64,000 nt of DNA from Strigamia acuminata (Eukaryota > Arthropoda > Chilopoda > Geophilomorpha > Linotaeniidae). A program made the translations under genes and the position numbers. The notes under the pieces are model-generated. The model saw only the letters and a list, made by a program, of their open reading frames with translations, did not search any database and was not told the origin of the DNA. Positions 55,502 to 64,000 of the stretch are shown here, one piece after another. Each line of letters starts with the position of its first letter. The first letter of the stretch is position 1. The stretch lies in NCBI GenBank assembly GCA_949358305.1, contig OX442314.1:3413087-3477086 (forward strand). The letters run 5' to 3'.

Positions 55502-56354
55502 ATGTTCAACTTCTATTGCAATTTCATTCTCATCTTGACCATTATTTATACAACCACTGCAACAGATGAGCATGTAAGTTAATTTTACACAATTAAGTTA
55601 CTAATTTATACATTTATTTATTTATTTTCAAGGCTTGTGATGCGACAGATAAGACTGCAAAGGTGTTTTGCAAAGTTTTAGAAAAGGGATTCACTCAAGA
55701 CGATGGCAAAGTATTCATTAAAAATTTCAAAACACAAATATTCCAGTAAATTAAGTATAATTCTTTTTAAATTTTTATACAGTTTAGCAAGTATGTCTGT
55801 GGCTGTGCACAAGCCGTTATAAAATCGCAAGTAAATCCCAAAGTCATGAAAACAAAATTTATCTGTAATTACGACTTTTGTTATTCATATTTCAGCCCGA
55901 CCTATGCGATACGAAAGATTATGATTATTCAGCAGCACCCAAGTGTGGAAAATTTTTCAAATCAGTATGTTGGAGTTAAAACCGCCTTTAATGAAATTAT
56001 AACCATTTACAAACGATTTTTCTGCATTTATCGTGTCTAGAAAGAGTTTGAAGAAGTGAGCAGCAAGAGGAGCATGTTCATCAATTATGCTGTAAATGTT
56101 ATGTTCAAAAAAAGCTTTAAAGTTTGTACCAAAAGCGAGGACAAAGTGATTGAACAAGCAGCTTTAATTTTTCAGCCTGGATTAGTTTCAGATACTCTAA
56201 GTAAATGAGAAATATATTTATTCGTCGTTGTTAAGTCATTTCTCATTTCATGTTAGGTTACTTGATTGGAAAGTCATTTAAACCTAAAGCGGTAGAATTA
56301 TATCTGGAATGCTACCATCAAATGATAGAATTGGAATCCGAAGCAAAAGAGTAG
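55502..56354 (+). CDS. Secreted cysteine-rich protein, array gene 4
   Basis: Exons 55502-55573, 55633-55710, 55783-55830, 55896-55964, 56041-56200 and 56257-56354 (TAG); 174 residues. The signal peptide is conserved (MFNFYCNFILILTIIYTTTA) and the mature part starts TDEHACDAT. All eight cysteines are present. Exon 5 differs most from the others (RSMFINYAVNVMFKKSF; EQAALIFQPGLVSD). Exon 5 ends in A rather than G, giving S instead of G or D at the junction codon. Intact splice sites suggest it is expressed. It is the last complete unit seen; the array is cut by retroelements near 57180. Confidence 0.8.
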
Positions 56355-57182
56355 ATTTTGTTTGATTAAAGTTCTCGCTATTTCGTGTGTGAATTTGTGT
56401 GCAGAAAGAGAATCAAGAATAAACTGAATACAAAAAGAATTTTTATTTGTCAAATAAATTTATATATATATTTGTTGTCACCACTTAGAAATATTTATTA
56501 TTTTTACTTACTCTGGTTTGCACACCCAAACCAGCCTGCTGTGTCTTGGGGGTGAAAACTCCCCAGGCACACCTCACCCAAATTTGGCTGGGATGAGCTG
56601 CAAATTAACCGTTTTGGTGCAATAATTCTTTTGTTGCATCAAAATGCACTTATTACGCATATCTGCTGCGCAGAACCAAAGTGTGCTGGCCTCAAATTTA
56701 GAGTTTTGGCACACTCTTGATTTCACAAATAAACATACGACACACCTTGTAATTGCTCTGCCAATTCCGCGAGTACTGAATGTGTTAAGTTTTGTGTGAA
56801 TCGAGACATTTTGCTGTATTCTTTCTGTTGGCGAATCCAGCCTTTTCCGTGTGTATCAAAACCAGTTGATAAACGCACTTTGTGAATTATCCCGTAACCT
56901 CTGCTCGTGAGTAGAGCTCTTTCCCATCGCCACCGCCAAGGACTGCCGTAGTCGTGCATTATTATCTACTTTCAATTCATTGTTCCTAGTTCATTATTAG
57001 TTTAGATTTCATTTTTATTATTGTATTTATAACCGAATAAAAACATTTTATACTATTTTAACTAATTTACCTGTATCTTTATTATCTATAGACAGGTTTG
57101 TGCCTAGTATTACCCAATCAGGATACATACACAAAAAGAGTTTAAAAATTCCTTCATGTGCCGTGTTCTGGTAGGCAAGGTT

Positions 57183-57612
57183 GAACGAGTTATTAGGTTT
57201 GGCCATTTGGAGAATTAGGTGTACTCAGCTTTCATTGGCTCACATTTGATGTGACGTCAGTGGGCGCCAGCTGTGCTGATCAGTCTTGGTACATTGTGTT
57301 GCGTCTCCGGGTGTTCGACCTGTAAATACTTACCTTTACCTGGTCGATCCGCAATTGAGATGCCGTTGATAGGACTTAGACTCTAGTGCCTGTAAAAATA
57401 GTGTCTAGGGGTAATTTTAATGAAATGAAAACTGGCGTTTGAATTGAATAAAATAACACAGATAACTTTATTCTCGGAAATACAAATGATTAAATGAAAT
57501 ATAATGTTAATTATGACTAATAATTAATGGAGAAAGAAGACTAATGTGTTCTTTGGTCTCGATGAATTGTTTTAAAGTTGTAATTATGTGGAAGTTGGTT
57601 ATGAAGCAGCCA
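57183..57612 (+). mobile_element. LTR fragment of an older retroelement
   Basis: Homologous to the minus strand of 42900-43363 (caattgagatgccgttgata, gtgtctaggggta, ttgaattgaataaaa). It starts where the array unit ends (ggtaggcaagg) and stops where the gypsy LTR begins. No internal coding sequence remains. Confidence 0.55.
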
Positions 57613-58935
57613 TGTTGTAGGTGAAAATTAACATAAGTGATTTATTCAACAGAATTGTACAGGGGGCGCTGCGGAAGGCAAGCGCGTCATAAAATAACAA
57701 TAAACAAAATGGAGTTCGGACACTCCAGTATCCCCTTAATTGATGACCAATCAGGGGAGCAATTACTCTAACAAAGGTTGACATTTCAAATTAACATTGT
57801 AATAAACGAATCAATAAACAAATATAACAACAAACATGAATGAGTTAATTATTTGTTGGGTAACCGTAGAACTGCGTATTTTTCCTTTTTCTCGCCGACC
57901 GTCTGGAGTGAGCAGCTAGTGGAGGCGATTGCGGCAACGGCTGGAGCACATGCGGAGGCGGCGGAGGAGCAGGAAGCAACGGTAGAAGCGCAGGGAGCAA
58001 CGGCGCAGGCAAAGGTGGTGGCGGCGGAGTTGCAAGCGCGTTAGGCAAGTTCTGGTTAGGCGCAGGAATTATCAGCTGAGGTTGAGGTTGAGGCAGGACG
58101 ACAGGCGGAACCAAACATGCAGTTTGTGGCATTACGAATGGGCCCGAGCTGTATTCATCCCCTTCAATTGGAAGAGGTGGTCCAATTGTCGCACGTTTCC
58201 GCAACTGGTCAACGTGACGAGACCACAACACTCCAGCCGCAATTTCGACAGTGTACGTTGTCGAGGAAACAATTTCTTTCACAATGCCGGGGATCCACTT
58301 ATCCGAATGACGATAATCTCGAACGAAAACTGCATCACCGACTGCAAAACTTCTAGCCGTTTCCAGTAATGCCGAGGTCGGCAGAAGGCGCGGGTTGAGG
58401 AGGTGAAGTCGAGTGCGCATCGAACGCCGCAAAAAAATTTCTGCAGGCGTCTTCTTCGTCGTCACGTGCGGTGTCGATCTATAGGAGAATAAAAATTGTC
58501 GGAGGGAATCAGTGGGGGAGAATTTCAAGGCGATAAATTTCTCCATTTGTCGTTTAAACGTTCCGACAAATCCTTCGACAGCTCCGTTTGTGGCGGGGTG
58601 GTACGGCGGTGAGAAGGTGTGCCGGATACCATTGTCTTCCAGGAATTCTCGGAATTCTCTCGCCGTGAATTGCGGGCCGTTATCGGAATGCACGTGGATG
58701 GGCAGTCCGTGCTGGCAAAACCAGTCCTCCAAAACGTCGATCGTCGCGGCAGCTGTGGTCGAGGTCATGGCGCAAACTTCGCACCATTTCGATTTCGCAT
58801 CAACCGCCAACAAAAACGTCTTGCCCAAGAATGGTCCCGCAAAATCTATGTGGACACGTCCCCAAACTTCGTCCGGAATTGGCCAACAAACGGAGGACGT
58901 GCGAGGAGGATCAGGCAGCGAGCGTTGGCAGGCGT
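57613..58935 (-). mobile_element. Second gypsy element, 3' part, interrupted by copia
   Basis: It has a short 3' LTR (about 57613-57727), a purine tract (minus strand aaggggata, 57728-57738) and the 3' end of pol. It is related to the element at 46775-51498 (LTR end structure, integrase and QFYGY C-terminus alike). It is cut at 58935 by the copia LTR; the remaining part should lie beyond the window's right edge. Confidence 0.85.
57845..58935 (-). CDS. Gypsy integrase and Pol C-terminus (fragment)
   Basis: The open frame enters at 58935 without a start codon (…CQRSLPDPPRTS, end of the zinc finger). It continues through the integrase core: HIDFAGPFLGKTFLL, HSDNGPQF and NGAVEGF, with both aspartates and the glutamate present. 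A proline-rich tail ends TQFYGYPTNN. About 363 codons remain. The frame is clean, so the copia insertion is recent relative to this element. An internal methionine at 58828 would give 327 residues but is not the real start. Confidence 0.9.
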
Positions 58936-59254
58936 TGTTAAGATATAATGTATATTGTTAGGCAATCACTTTTTACAACATGTGTATATATATATCTTTG
59001 CGTATTATCATGTAGCTAAGTGTTAGTGTATGTGTTTAGCCAACGCGAGTGATCGCAATGTTTGTTTACATACAGTGTCTGTATGCTGCCTACAGGTGGC
59101 GCTGATTGCATTGAGGTCATGTGACCAATCAATAAAGATCACTTGATGTTTTGGTTCTCACCTGTTAACATGATGTCTCTTTCTTTCACCTGATGTGTTT
59201 TTCCAATCCACTACATTTGTCACTATTTGCAGAAGTTTGCAACACTATTCAACA
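58936..59254 (+). repeat. 5' LTR of the copia element (319 bp)
   Basis: It begins TGTTAAGATA and ends TATTCAACA, inverted to each other. A tatatatatat run at about 58986 could serve as TATA box. The end is fixed by the primer site that follows. Confidence 0.8.
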
Positions 59255-59255
59255 A

Positions 59256-59266
59256 GGTTATGGGCC
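59256..59266 (+). other. Primer-binding site, internal initiator-tRNA-Met type
   Basis: GGTTATGGGCC is complementary to the anticodon arm of initiator tRNA-Met. The Drosophila copia element uses the same half-tRNA primer arrangement. One base separates it from the LTR. Confidence 0.75.
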
Positions 59267-60037
59267 ACAAACAACGTGGGAAAAACAGCTAGAGTGTTTG
59301 AAAACATTTCAAAGCAACCACAGGTGAAAAAGTGGGCGTTTTCCTCAAAATCCAAGATGGCGGCGCCCATGAGGAAAGTCAGCAACCTGTGTTCCAGCCA
59401 AGAATCTACGGTTTCACAAGCGGTTATTGGTCATCAAGCGATGCAGGAACAATAAAAGGGTTCGAACATTATAGAACATTTATTTAATACGTTTATTTTG
59501 GCCATTTTCGGACGATTTCTCCGAATATCGCGAGGCGCGATACGTAACGTCGACGTGGCGTTAATTTTCGCCGAGAAAACAACTCGACGACAAATACGCA
59601 AGGACGACGACGCTCGACAACCACACGGGAAGTGTGAACGAGCAATAAACGAACGGGAATTGCCAAAAACGAGAAAATTCTCGAAGGAACTGAATTTTTC
59701 GAGGCGAAAAAGACGGAAAAACGAGGGAAAATCAACAATACGACGTTTTTTTCTCAACCACACGTGAAGTGTGACTCAAAGCTGTCAGTACGAAACAAGT
59801 GGATAGTCTGCAGCAGGAAGCCAACATATATGAACTCTTTATTTCGTTTATTTCGTTTTATTTTCGAATATATTGTTGAATACCATTATTAGCTTAGTGT
59901 TGTTACTAGGATACACTAACATAGTATTAAGAGCGAACTAACATCGCAACACTGCACCCAGTTGCGATTACCAGTATTTCAAAGTGTTTTTGAGCAATCT
60001 TGTGTGTGTTTTTGGTGTGTTGGACACTAAATTCACA
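59267..60037 (+). other. Leader of the copia element
   Basis: About 770 bases between the primer site and the Gag start have no convincing frame on the plus strand. The sequence is not recognisably repeated elsewhere in the window. Confidence 0.5.
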
Positions 60038-63000
60038 ATGGACACGGAAAAACTCGACCGGAAGATTACACTTTTGAATAGGACGAACTACGATACGTGG
60101 AAGCAGCAAATCAAAGTGCTGTTGATGCACCACGGATGTTGGGCCTTCACCGATGGAACACAAGAAGCCCTGGCACCGGGAGCGTCTTGGCGAGATCGCT
60201 CGGACTTTCAACTGCGAAAGGGGCGAGCTTTCAGCCTAATTTACTACGCCATCGAGGAGCAATACCACGAATTGCTCAGCGGGACCGAGGACGCGAAAAC
60301 AGCGTGGGATACGCTGAAAACTAACTTCGAACCGGTCTCGAGGGCGAGAATTATACGTCTGTTGGACGAATTCTTCAATTTAAAATACGATCCAGCGACG
60401 GAGACGATCGGGGTATTCGCGGCGAAGATACGCAATGCAACAAAGCGATTAGCCGACGTCAAACACGACTTGGACAATTTGTATCAGGCATTCCAGCTCA
60501 TCCGATACCTGCCACAAGAATACCAGTCAATTGTGCAGAGTATTTATCGATGGGACGATAAGGATTTCACACTGGAAAAGGTTGAAGCGGAATTGGTCGC
60601 CGAGGAGGGCAGACTCGCGCAACAACGCAGAGATTCGGGCCAAGCGCCAATTACGGACGCTTTCAACATGGGAACAAGCACAAAGAGCAATGATAATTCG
60701 TCTAAATCCCAACAACAGCAAGGGAATAGCAGCCAAAACAACCGAGGCGGACAAAGGGGCGGCAAATCGAATTATCGAGGCGGCAAAAATTCGCGGAATT
60801 TCCGAGGAAATGCGACCGGATCATCACCACGGGGGCCGTGTTTCCGGTGCAATCAACCAGGGCACTGGGCAAGGGATTGCACAGCACAATTACCGTCGAA
60901 TAACAGCCAGAACACAAATACAGCGGAAGAATTGGACACAAACATGTTCGATGTCGGTTTTCTCACCGAGTTGAGCGAGGAAGAGATGTTACAGTGCAGC
61001 GCAGCCAACAACTGTTGGATCTACGACACTGGGGCCACTGGACATTTTTGTAAAGATAGGAACCAGTTCTTCAACTTCAAGGAAACCACAGGGACAATAA
61101 GTCAAGCGGATAAGAAGACTTTAATTCAGATTCAAGGCGTCGGGGACGTTTGCGTGATGTGTTTGGTTGGAAGTGAGACAATTCCAATCACATTGAAGAA
61201 AGTTTATTATGCGCCGGACATGCGACGAAATTTGTTGTCGGGACCGTGCATCGACGAAGCACGATGCAAAGTCGCCGTTGGCTCGGGCTTGGTGAAGATA
61301 TACGATCCTCAGTGGAAGAGACAGCTGATGGAAGGCGTGAAGAAGGATCGTTTGTACTACATCAAGCTAAGCGACCAGAAGCCGGACTTTGAGAAATTAC
61401 GACAAAAAGCGAATAGCAAAGCGAACGTTGGCGAACAGAAGAAACAAGAGCCAACTATTTCAACACAAAGTACAACGAAGAGTGCATCTAATCCTGAGGA
61501 AGCAAGACTTTGGCATGAGCGGCTCGGCCATATCTATTTTCCAAGCGTCCAAGCAATGAGCAAAGGAGGTGCAGTAATTGGGTTGCCAGTTCTGGACGTG
61601 CCAATTACACAATGCGACGTTTGCACATTAGCCAAGAAGAAGGCGATTCCTCATAAGTCGTTGCCAGGGATTAGATCGACAGAGCCACTCCAATTGCTAC
61701 ACATGGATGTATGTGGAGCATTTAGTACACCAACACTCTCGGGAAACATATACTTCTTAACTATCACGGATGACTTCTCTCGTTATTCGACAGTGTACTT
61801 AATGAAGAAGAAGGACGAAGTATTTGACATTTTCCAAAAACACGTGAAACGAATAGAACGATTGCTTGGGAAATCGGTTCTCGCAATTCGTACGGATAAC
61901 GGTATGGAGTTCTGCTCAAACAAGTTTGGAGAGTATCTCCAAGGTCTAGGAATCGCTCACGAGAGGACTAACGCGTACACTCCAGTCCAAAATGGCGTTT
62001 CCGAGAGACTTAACCAGACATTAGCAAATGGAATGCGAGCGCTTGTGTACGATGCCGGCTTGGAACATCGATTCTGGGGAGAGGCCATCCTGACTTTCAA
62101 CTATCTCAGGAACAGGATCGCAAAGCTGAATTCGGACAAGACGCCGATGGAATTGTATTACGGACGGAAACCATCACTTAGACATTTGAGAAAATTCGGG
62201 AGTTTATGCTTTGTGCAGAAAAGAATTCGAGATGGCAAAATCGACAACAAGAGTCTGCATGGCATTATGCTCGGGTATTCAAGAATCACGAAAGGATATA
62301 GAGTATGGCTGCCGGAGTTTTCCAAAGTAATTGAAACCAGCGACGTGAAGTTCGTGGAGAGCAGGCGCGGTGTTGAAGGCGTGCTGGGCCTACCAGAAAA
62401 GTACACGACCTACATCGATAATTTGGACGATAATATGGACAATGACAGTGATCGCCAATATTATTCGGATGAAGATGTCAGGCCACCGCTACCCCCGCCA
62501 GTTCCAGTTAAGAAGAAGGAAGATCCACAACTGGAATTGCCTCCAGTTAAATTGAAATTTAGACTGCCAGATGACAAGTTGCATCATAATTTGCCAGAAG
62601 TGAAGTTGCTGGGCACTTCGCCACAACCCGGACAAGGACTTTTGAATCCAGTTCCAACCATTCCAGCATTAGTTTGGAAGAAAACGGAGAAAGTCAGACC
62701 AACTGGACAGAGAGATATCGAGTACACGATCGAGGGCTACGACAAGCCCAAGTTACGCTCGATACCCGACGTGAAGCGTTACTGTACTGATCACAATCTT
62801 CGCGTACCAGAGCATCTGTTTGAGGACAAAAGAAAGAAAAAGCCCTCAGAATCAAACACGACGACAGATAGTCTTGACGTGGACTTTGACGATATCAATA
62901 TCAACTTCGAAGCCAATCATCTAGAGGTCCACGTACCCGTACGTTATGAGGAAATTGCGACTTTACCCGAAAAGGATGAATGGCGCCAAGCGATGAACGA

Positions 63001-64000
63001 TGAAATTGACACCATGCATGAGCGCGAGGTTTGGGAACTTGTTCCACCGCCGCCCAACACTAAGATAGTGGGTTGCAGATGGATATATACGACCAAACAG
63101 AACGAAGAGGGAGAAATTGCACGTTATAAGGCGAGACTTGTCGCGCAAGGGTTTTCCCAAGTCTACGGCGAATCCTATGAGGAGACATTCTCACCCGTGG
63201 TAGACTTTTCAATCGTGCGCTTTATGTTCACGCTACTCGTCTGTATGCTCAAATGGTCATACATTCAGGCAGACGTCAAGTGTGCATACCTTTATGCAAA
63301 ATTGCATAAAACAGTCTACATGCGCCAGCCAAAAGGCTTCATCATTGAAGGCAAGGAGAACTATGTCTGCAGGCTCCTCCGAGCCATCTATGGCTTGCAC
63401 CAGTCTGGAAGAGAATGGGGAATAGAACTGGAGGAGACTTTATTGAAATTAGGACTAGAACACGTCAATTGGTGCAATTGCGTTTATAAATACGGAGACA
63501 TTGCGTATCTAATCGTCTACGTTGACGATATCGTTGTCTTCGGAAAGCAGTACGAAGATGCGATGAAAATACTCAACATGATTGGAACGCAATTCGATTT
63601 AGTGATTCTCGGACAAACGAAGAAGTTGCTAGGAGTCGAATTTCACTCGCACAAACAACAATTGGTTCTACATCAAAGATCGTACGTGAACAAAGTGTTG
63701 TTGAAGTTCAAAAATCACTTGGAACATGTGAAGATTCGATCTCAACCGATGACGAAAGCAACTGTTCTCACGAAACGAGATTGTCCGGACACAATTGATG
63801 AATTCAAAGTCATGGAAGGAATTCCATATAGAAGCTTACTTGGATGTTTAGCATTCATCGCGTCGAGAACAAGGCCCGACATGACTTATGCAGTGAACAT
63901 CCTGAGCCAATTTCAATCGAATCCAGGGTGGGACCACTGGATTGCGCTACTGGACTTACTCAGTTATCTGAGAACAACAAGAAACCACGGATTAATGTTG
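60038..64000 (+). CDS. Copia Gag-Pol polyprotein (partial, 1321 codons visible)
   Basis: The frame opens at MDTEKLDRKITLLNRTNY (60038) and stays open to the window end. Gag of the copia type (NYDTWKQQIKVLL) is followed by a zinc knuckle (CFRCNQPGHWARDC, about residue 268), protease (IYDTGATGHF, about 328), and integrase with HHCC (WHERLGHIYF, CDVCTLAKKK) and D,D-35-E core (HMDVCGAF, RTDNGMEF, NGVSERLN). Then come a polar linker, reverse transcriptase (WRWIYTTKQ-like VGCRWIYTT, ADVKCAYL, and catalytic YVDD at about 63518) and the start of the region before RNase H (SRTRPDMTYAVN). Integrase before reverse transcriptase is the copia order. All motifs look intact. Confidence 0.95.
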   Translation, partial: MDTEKLDRKITLLNRTNYDTWKQQIKVLLMHHGCWAFTDGTQEALAPGASWRDRSDFQLRKGRAFSLIYYAIEEQYHELLSGTEDAKTAWDTLKTNFEPVSRARIIRLLDEFFNLKYDPATETIGVFAAKIRNATKRLADVKHDLDNLYQAFQLIRYLPQEYQSIVQSIYRWDDKDFTLEKVEAELVAEEGRLAQQRRDSGQAPITDAFNMGTSTKSNDNSSKSQQQQGNSSQNNRGGQRGGKSNYRGGKNSRNFRGNATGSSPRGPCFRCNQPGHWARDCTAQLPSNNSQNTNTAEELDTNMFDVGFLTELSEEEMLQCSAANNCWIYDTGATGHFCKDRNQFFNFKETTGTISQADKKTLIQIQGVGDVCVMCLVGSETIPITLKKVYYAPDMRRNLLSGPCIDEARCKVAVGSGLVKIYDPQWKRQLMEGVKKDRLYYIKLSDQKPDFEKLRQKANSKANVGEQKKQEPTISTQSTTKSASNPEEARLWHERLGHIYFPSVQAMSKGGAVIGLPVLDVPITQCDVCTLAKKKAIPHKSLPGIRSTEPLQLLHMDVCGAFSTPTLSGNIYFLTITDDFSRYSTVYLMKKKDEVFDIFQKHVKRIERLLGKSVLAIRTDNGMEFCSNKFGEYLQGLGIAHERTNAYTPVQNGVSERLNQTLANGMRALVYDAGLEHRFWGEAILTFNYLRNRIAKLNSDKTPMELYYGRKPSLRHLRKFGSLCFVQKRIRDGKIDNKSLHGIMLGYSRITKGYRVWLPEFSKVIETSDVKFVESRRGVEGVLGLPEKYTTYIDNLDDNMDNDSDRQYYSDEDVRPPLPPPVPVKKKEDPQLELPPVKLKFRLPDDKLHHNLPEVKLLGTSPQPGQGLLNPVPTIPALVWKKTEKVRPTGQRDIEYTIEGYDKPKLRSIPDVKRYCTDHNLRVPEHLFEDKRKKKPSESNTTTDSLDVDFDDININFEANHLEVHVPVRYEEIATLPEKDEWRQAMNDEIDTMHEREVWELVPPPPNTKIVGCRWIYTTKQNEEGEIARYKARLVAQGFSQVYGESYEETFSPVVDFSIVRFMFTLLVCMLKWSYIQADVKCAYLYAKLHKTVYMRQPKGFIIEGKENYVCRLLRAIYGLHQSGREWGIELEETLLKLGLEHVNWCNCVYKYGDIAYLIVYVDDIVVFGKQYEDAMKILNMIGTQFDLVILGQTKKLLGVEFHSHKQQLVLHQRSYVNKVLLKFKNHLEHVKIRSQPMTKATVLTKRDCPDTIDEFKVMEGIPYRSLLGCLAFIASRTRPDMTYAVNILSQFQSNPGWDHWIALLDLLSYLRTTRNHGLML

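Larger units (their letters stand above)
58936..64000 (+). mobile_element. Ty1/copia retrotransposon, 5' 5 kb (runs off right edge)
   Basis: 5' LTR 58936-59254, primer site 59256-59266, leader to 60037, Gag-Pol from 60038 still open at 64000. It is inserted in opposite orientation in the integrase gene of a gypsy element. The flank ggcgt (58931-58935) is the candidate target duplication, but the other side is not visible. Confidence 0.95.

Overview
The window looks like nuclear DNA from an invertebrate animal, most likely an arthropod; I cannot name the species. The evidence is short GT-AG introns, an ABCA-type transporter in many small exons, TATA-driven small secreted-protein genes, and BEL/Pao, Ty3/gypsy and Ty1/copia retrotransposons with animal tRNA primer sites. 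I see no bacterial gene organisation, tRNA, rRNA or CRISPR.

Left half, 1-38.6 kb: a tandemly duplicated ABCA transporter locus. Positions 1-1208 are the 5' end of a minus-strand LTR element sitting in an intron of copy A. Copy A (1209-9336) carries the second transmembrane domain and second nucleotide-binding domain (NBD2) of an ABCA gene ending at 9021; its first half lies off the left edge. Then come a 21-bp minisatellite, a GC-rich stretch with a ladder of mini-exon-like units, and a 9.4-kb non-autonomous LTR element (11290-20694) inserted into another minisatellite. The second ABCA gene runs from 21039 to 38288: end of TMD1, NBD1, then copy B of the TMD2-NBD2 block. It is broken inside an NBD2 exon by a very young BEL/Pao element (30517-36874), and its N-terminal TMD1 exons are not visible. 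A and B show no visible difference over about 5.4 kb (2207-7603), but clear differences on both sides, which suggests gene conversion.

Middle and right, 38.6-57.2 kb: low-complexity DNA and foldback elements, then a tandem array of four intact six-exon genes (starts 41446, 44623, 52702, 55502). Each encodes a secreted protein of 174 residues with eight cysteines in the mature part. I do not recognise this family. The array is interrupted by a gypsy element with identical LTRs and a CATG target duplication (46775-51498), and by an LTR fragment plus a TIR element in the first unit.

Right edge, 57.2-64 kb: nested retroelements. A copia-type element (58936 to beyond 64000) interrupts the integrase region of a second gypsy element (about 57613-58935), which lies against an older LTR fragment (about 57183-57612).

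The host genes recognised are ABC lipid/xenobiotic-type transporters and a small secreted cysteine-rich family. Most of the remaining DNA is transposable elements at different stages of decay.
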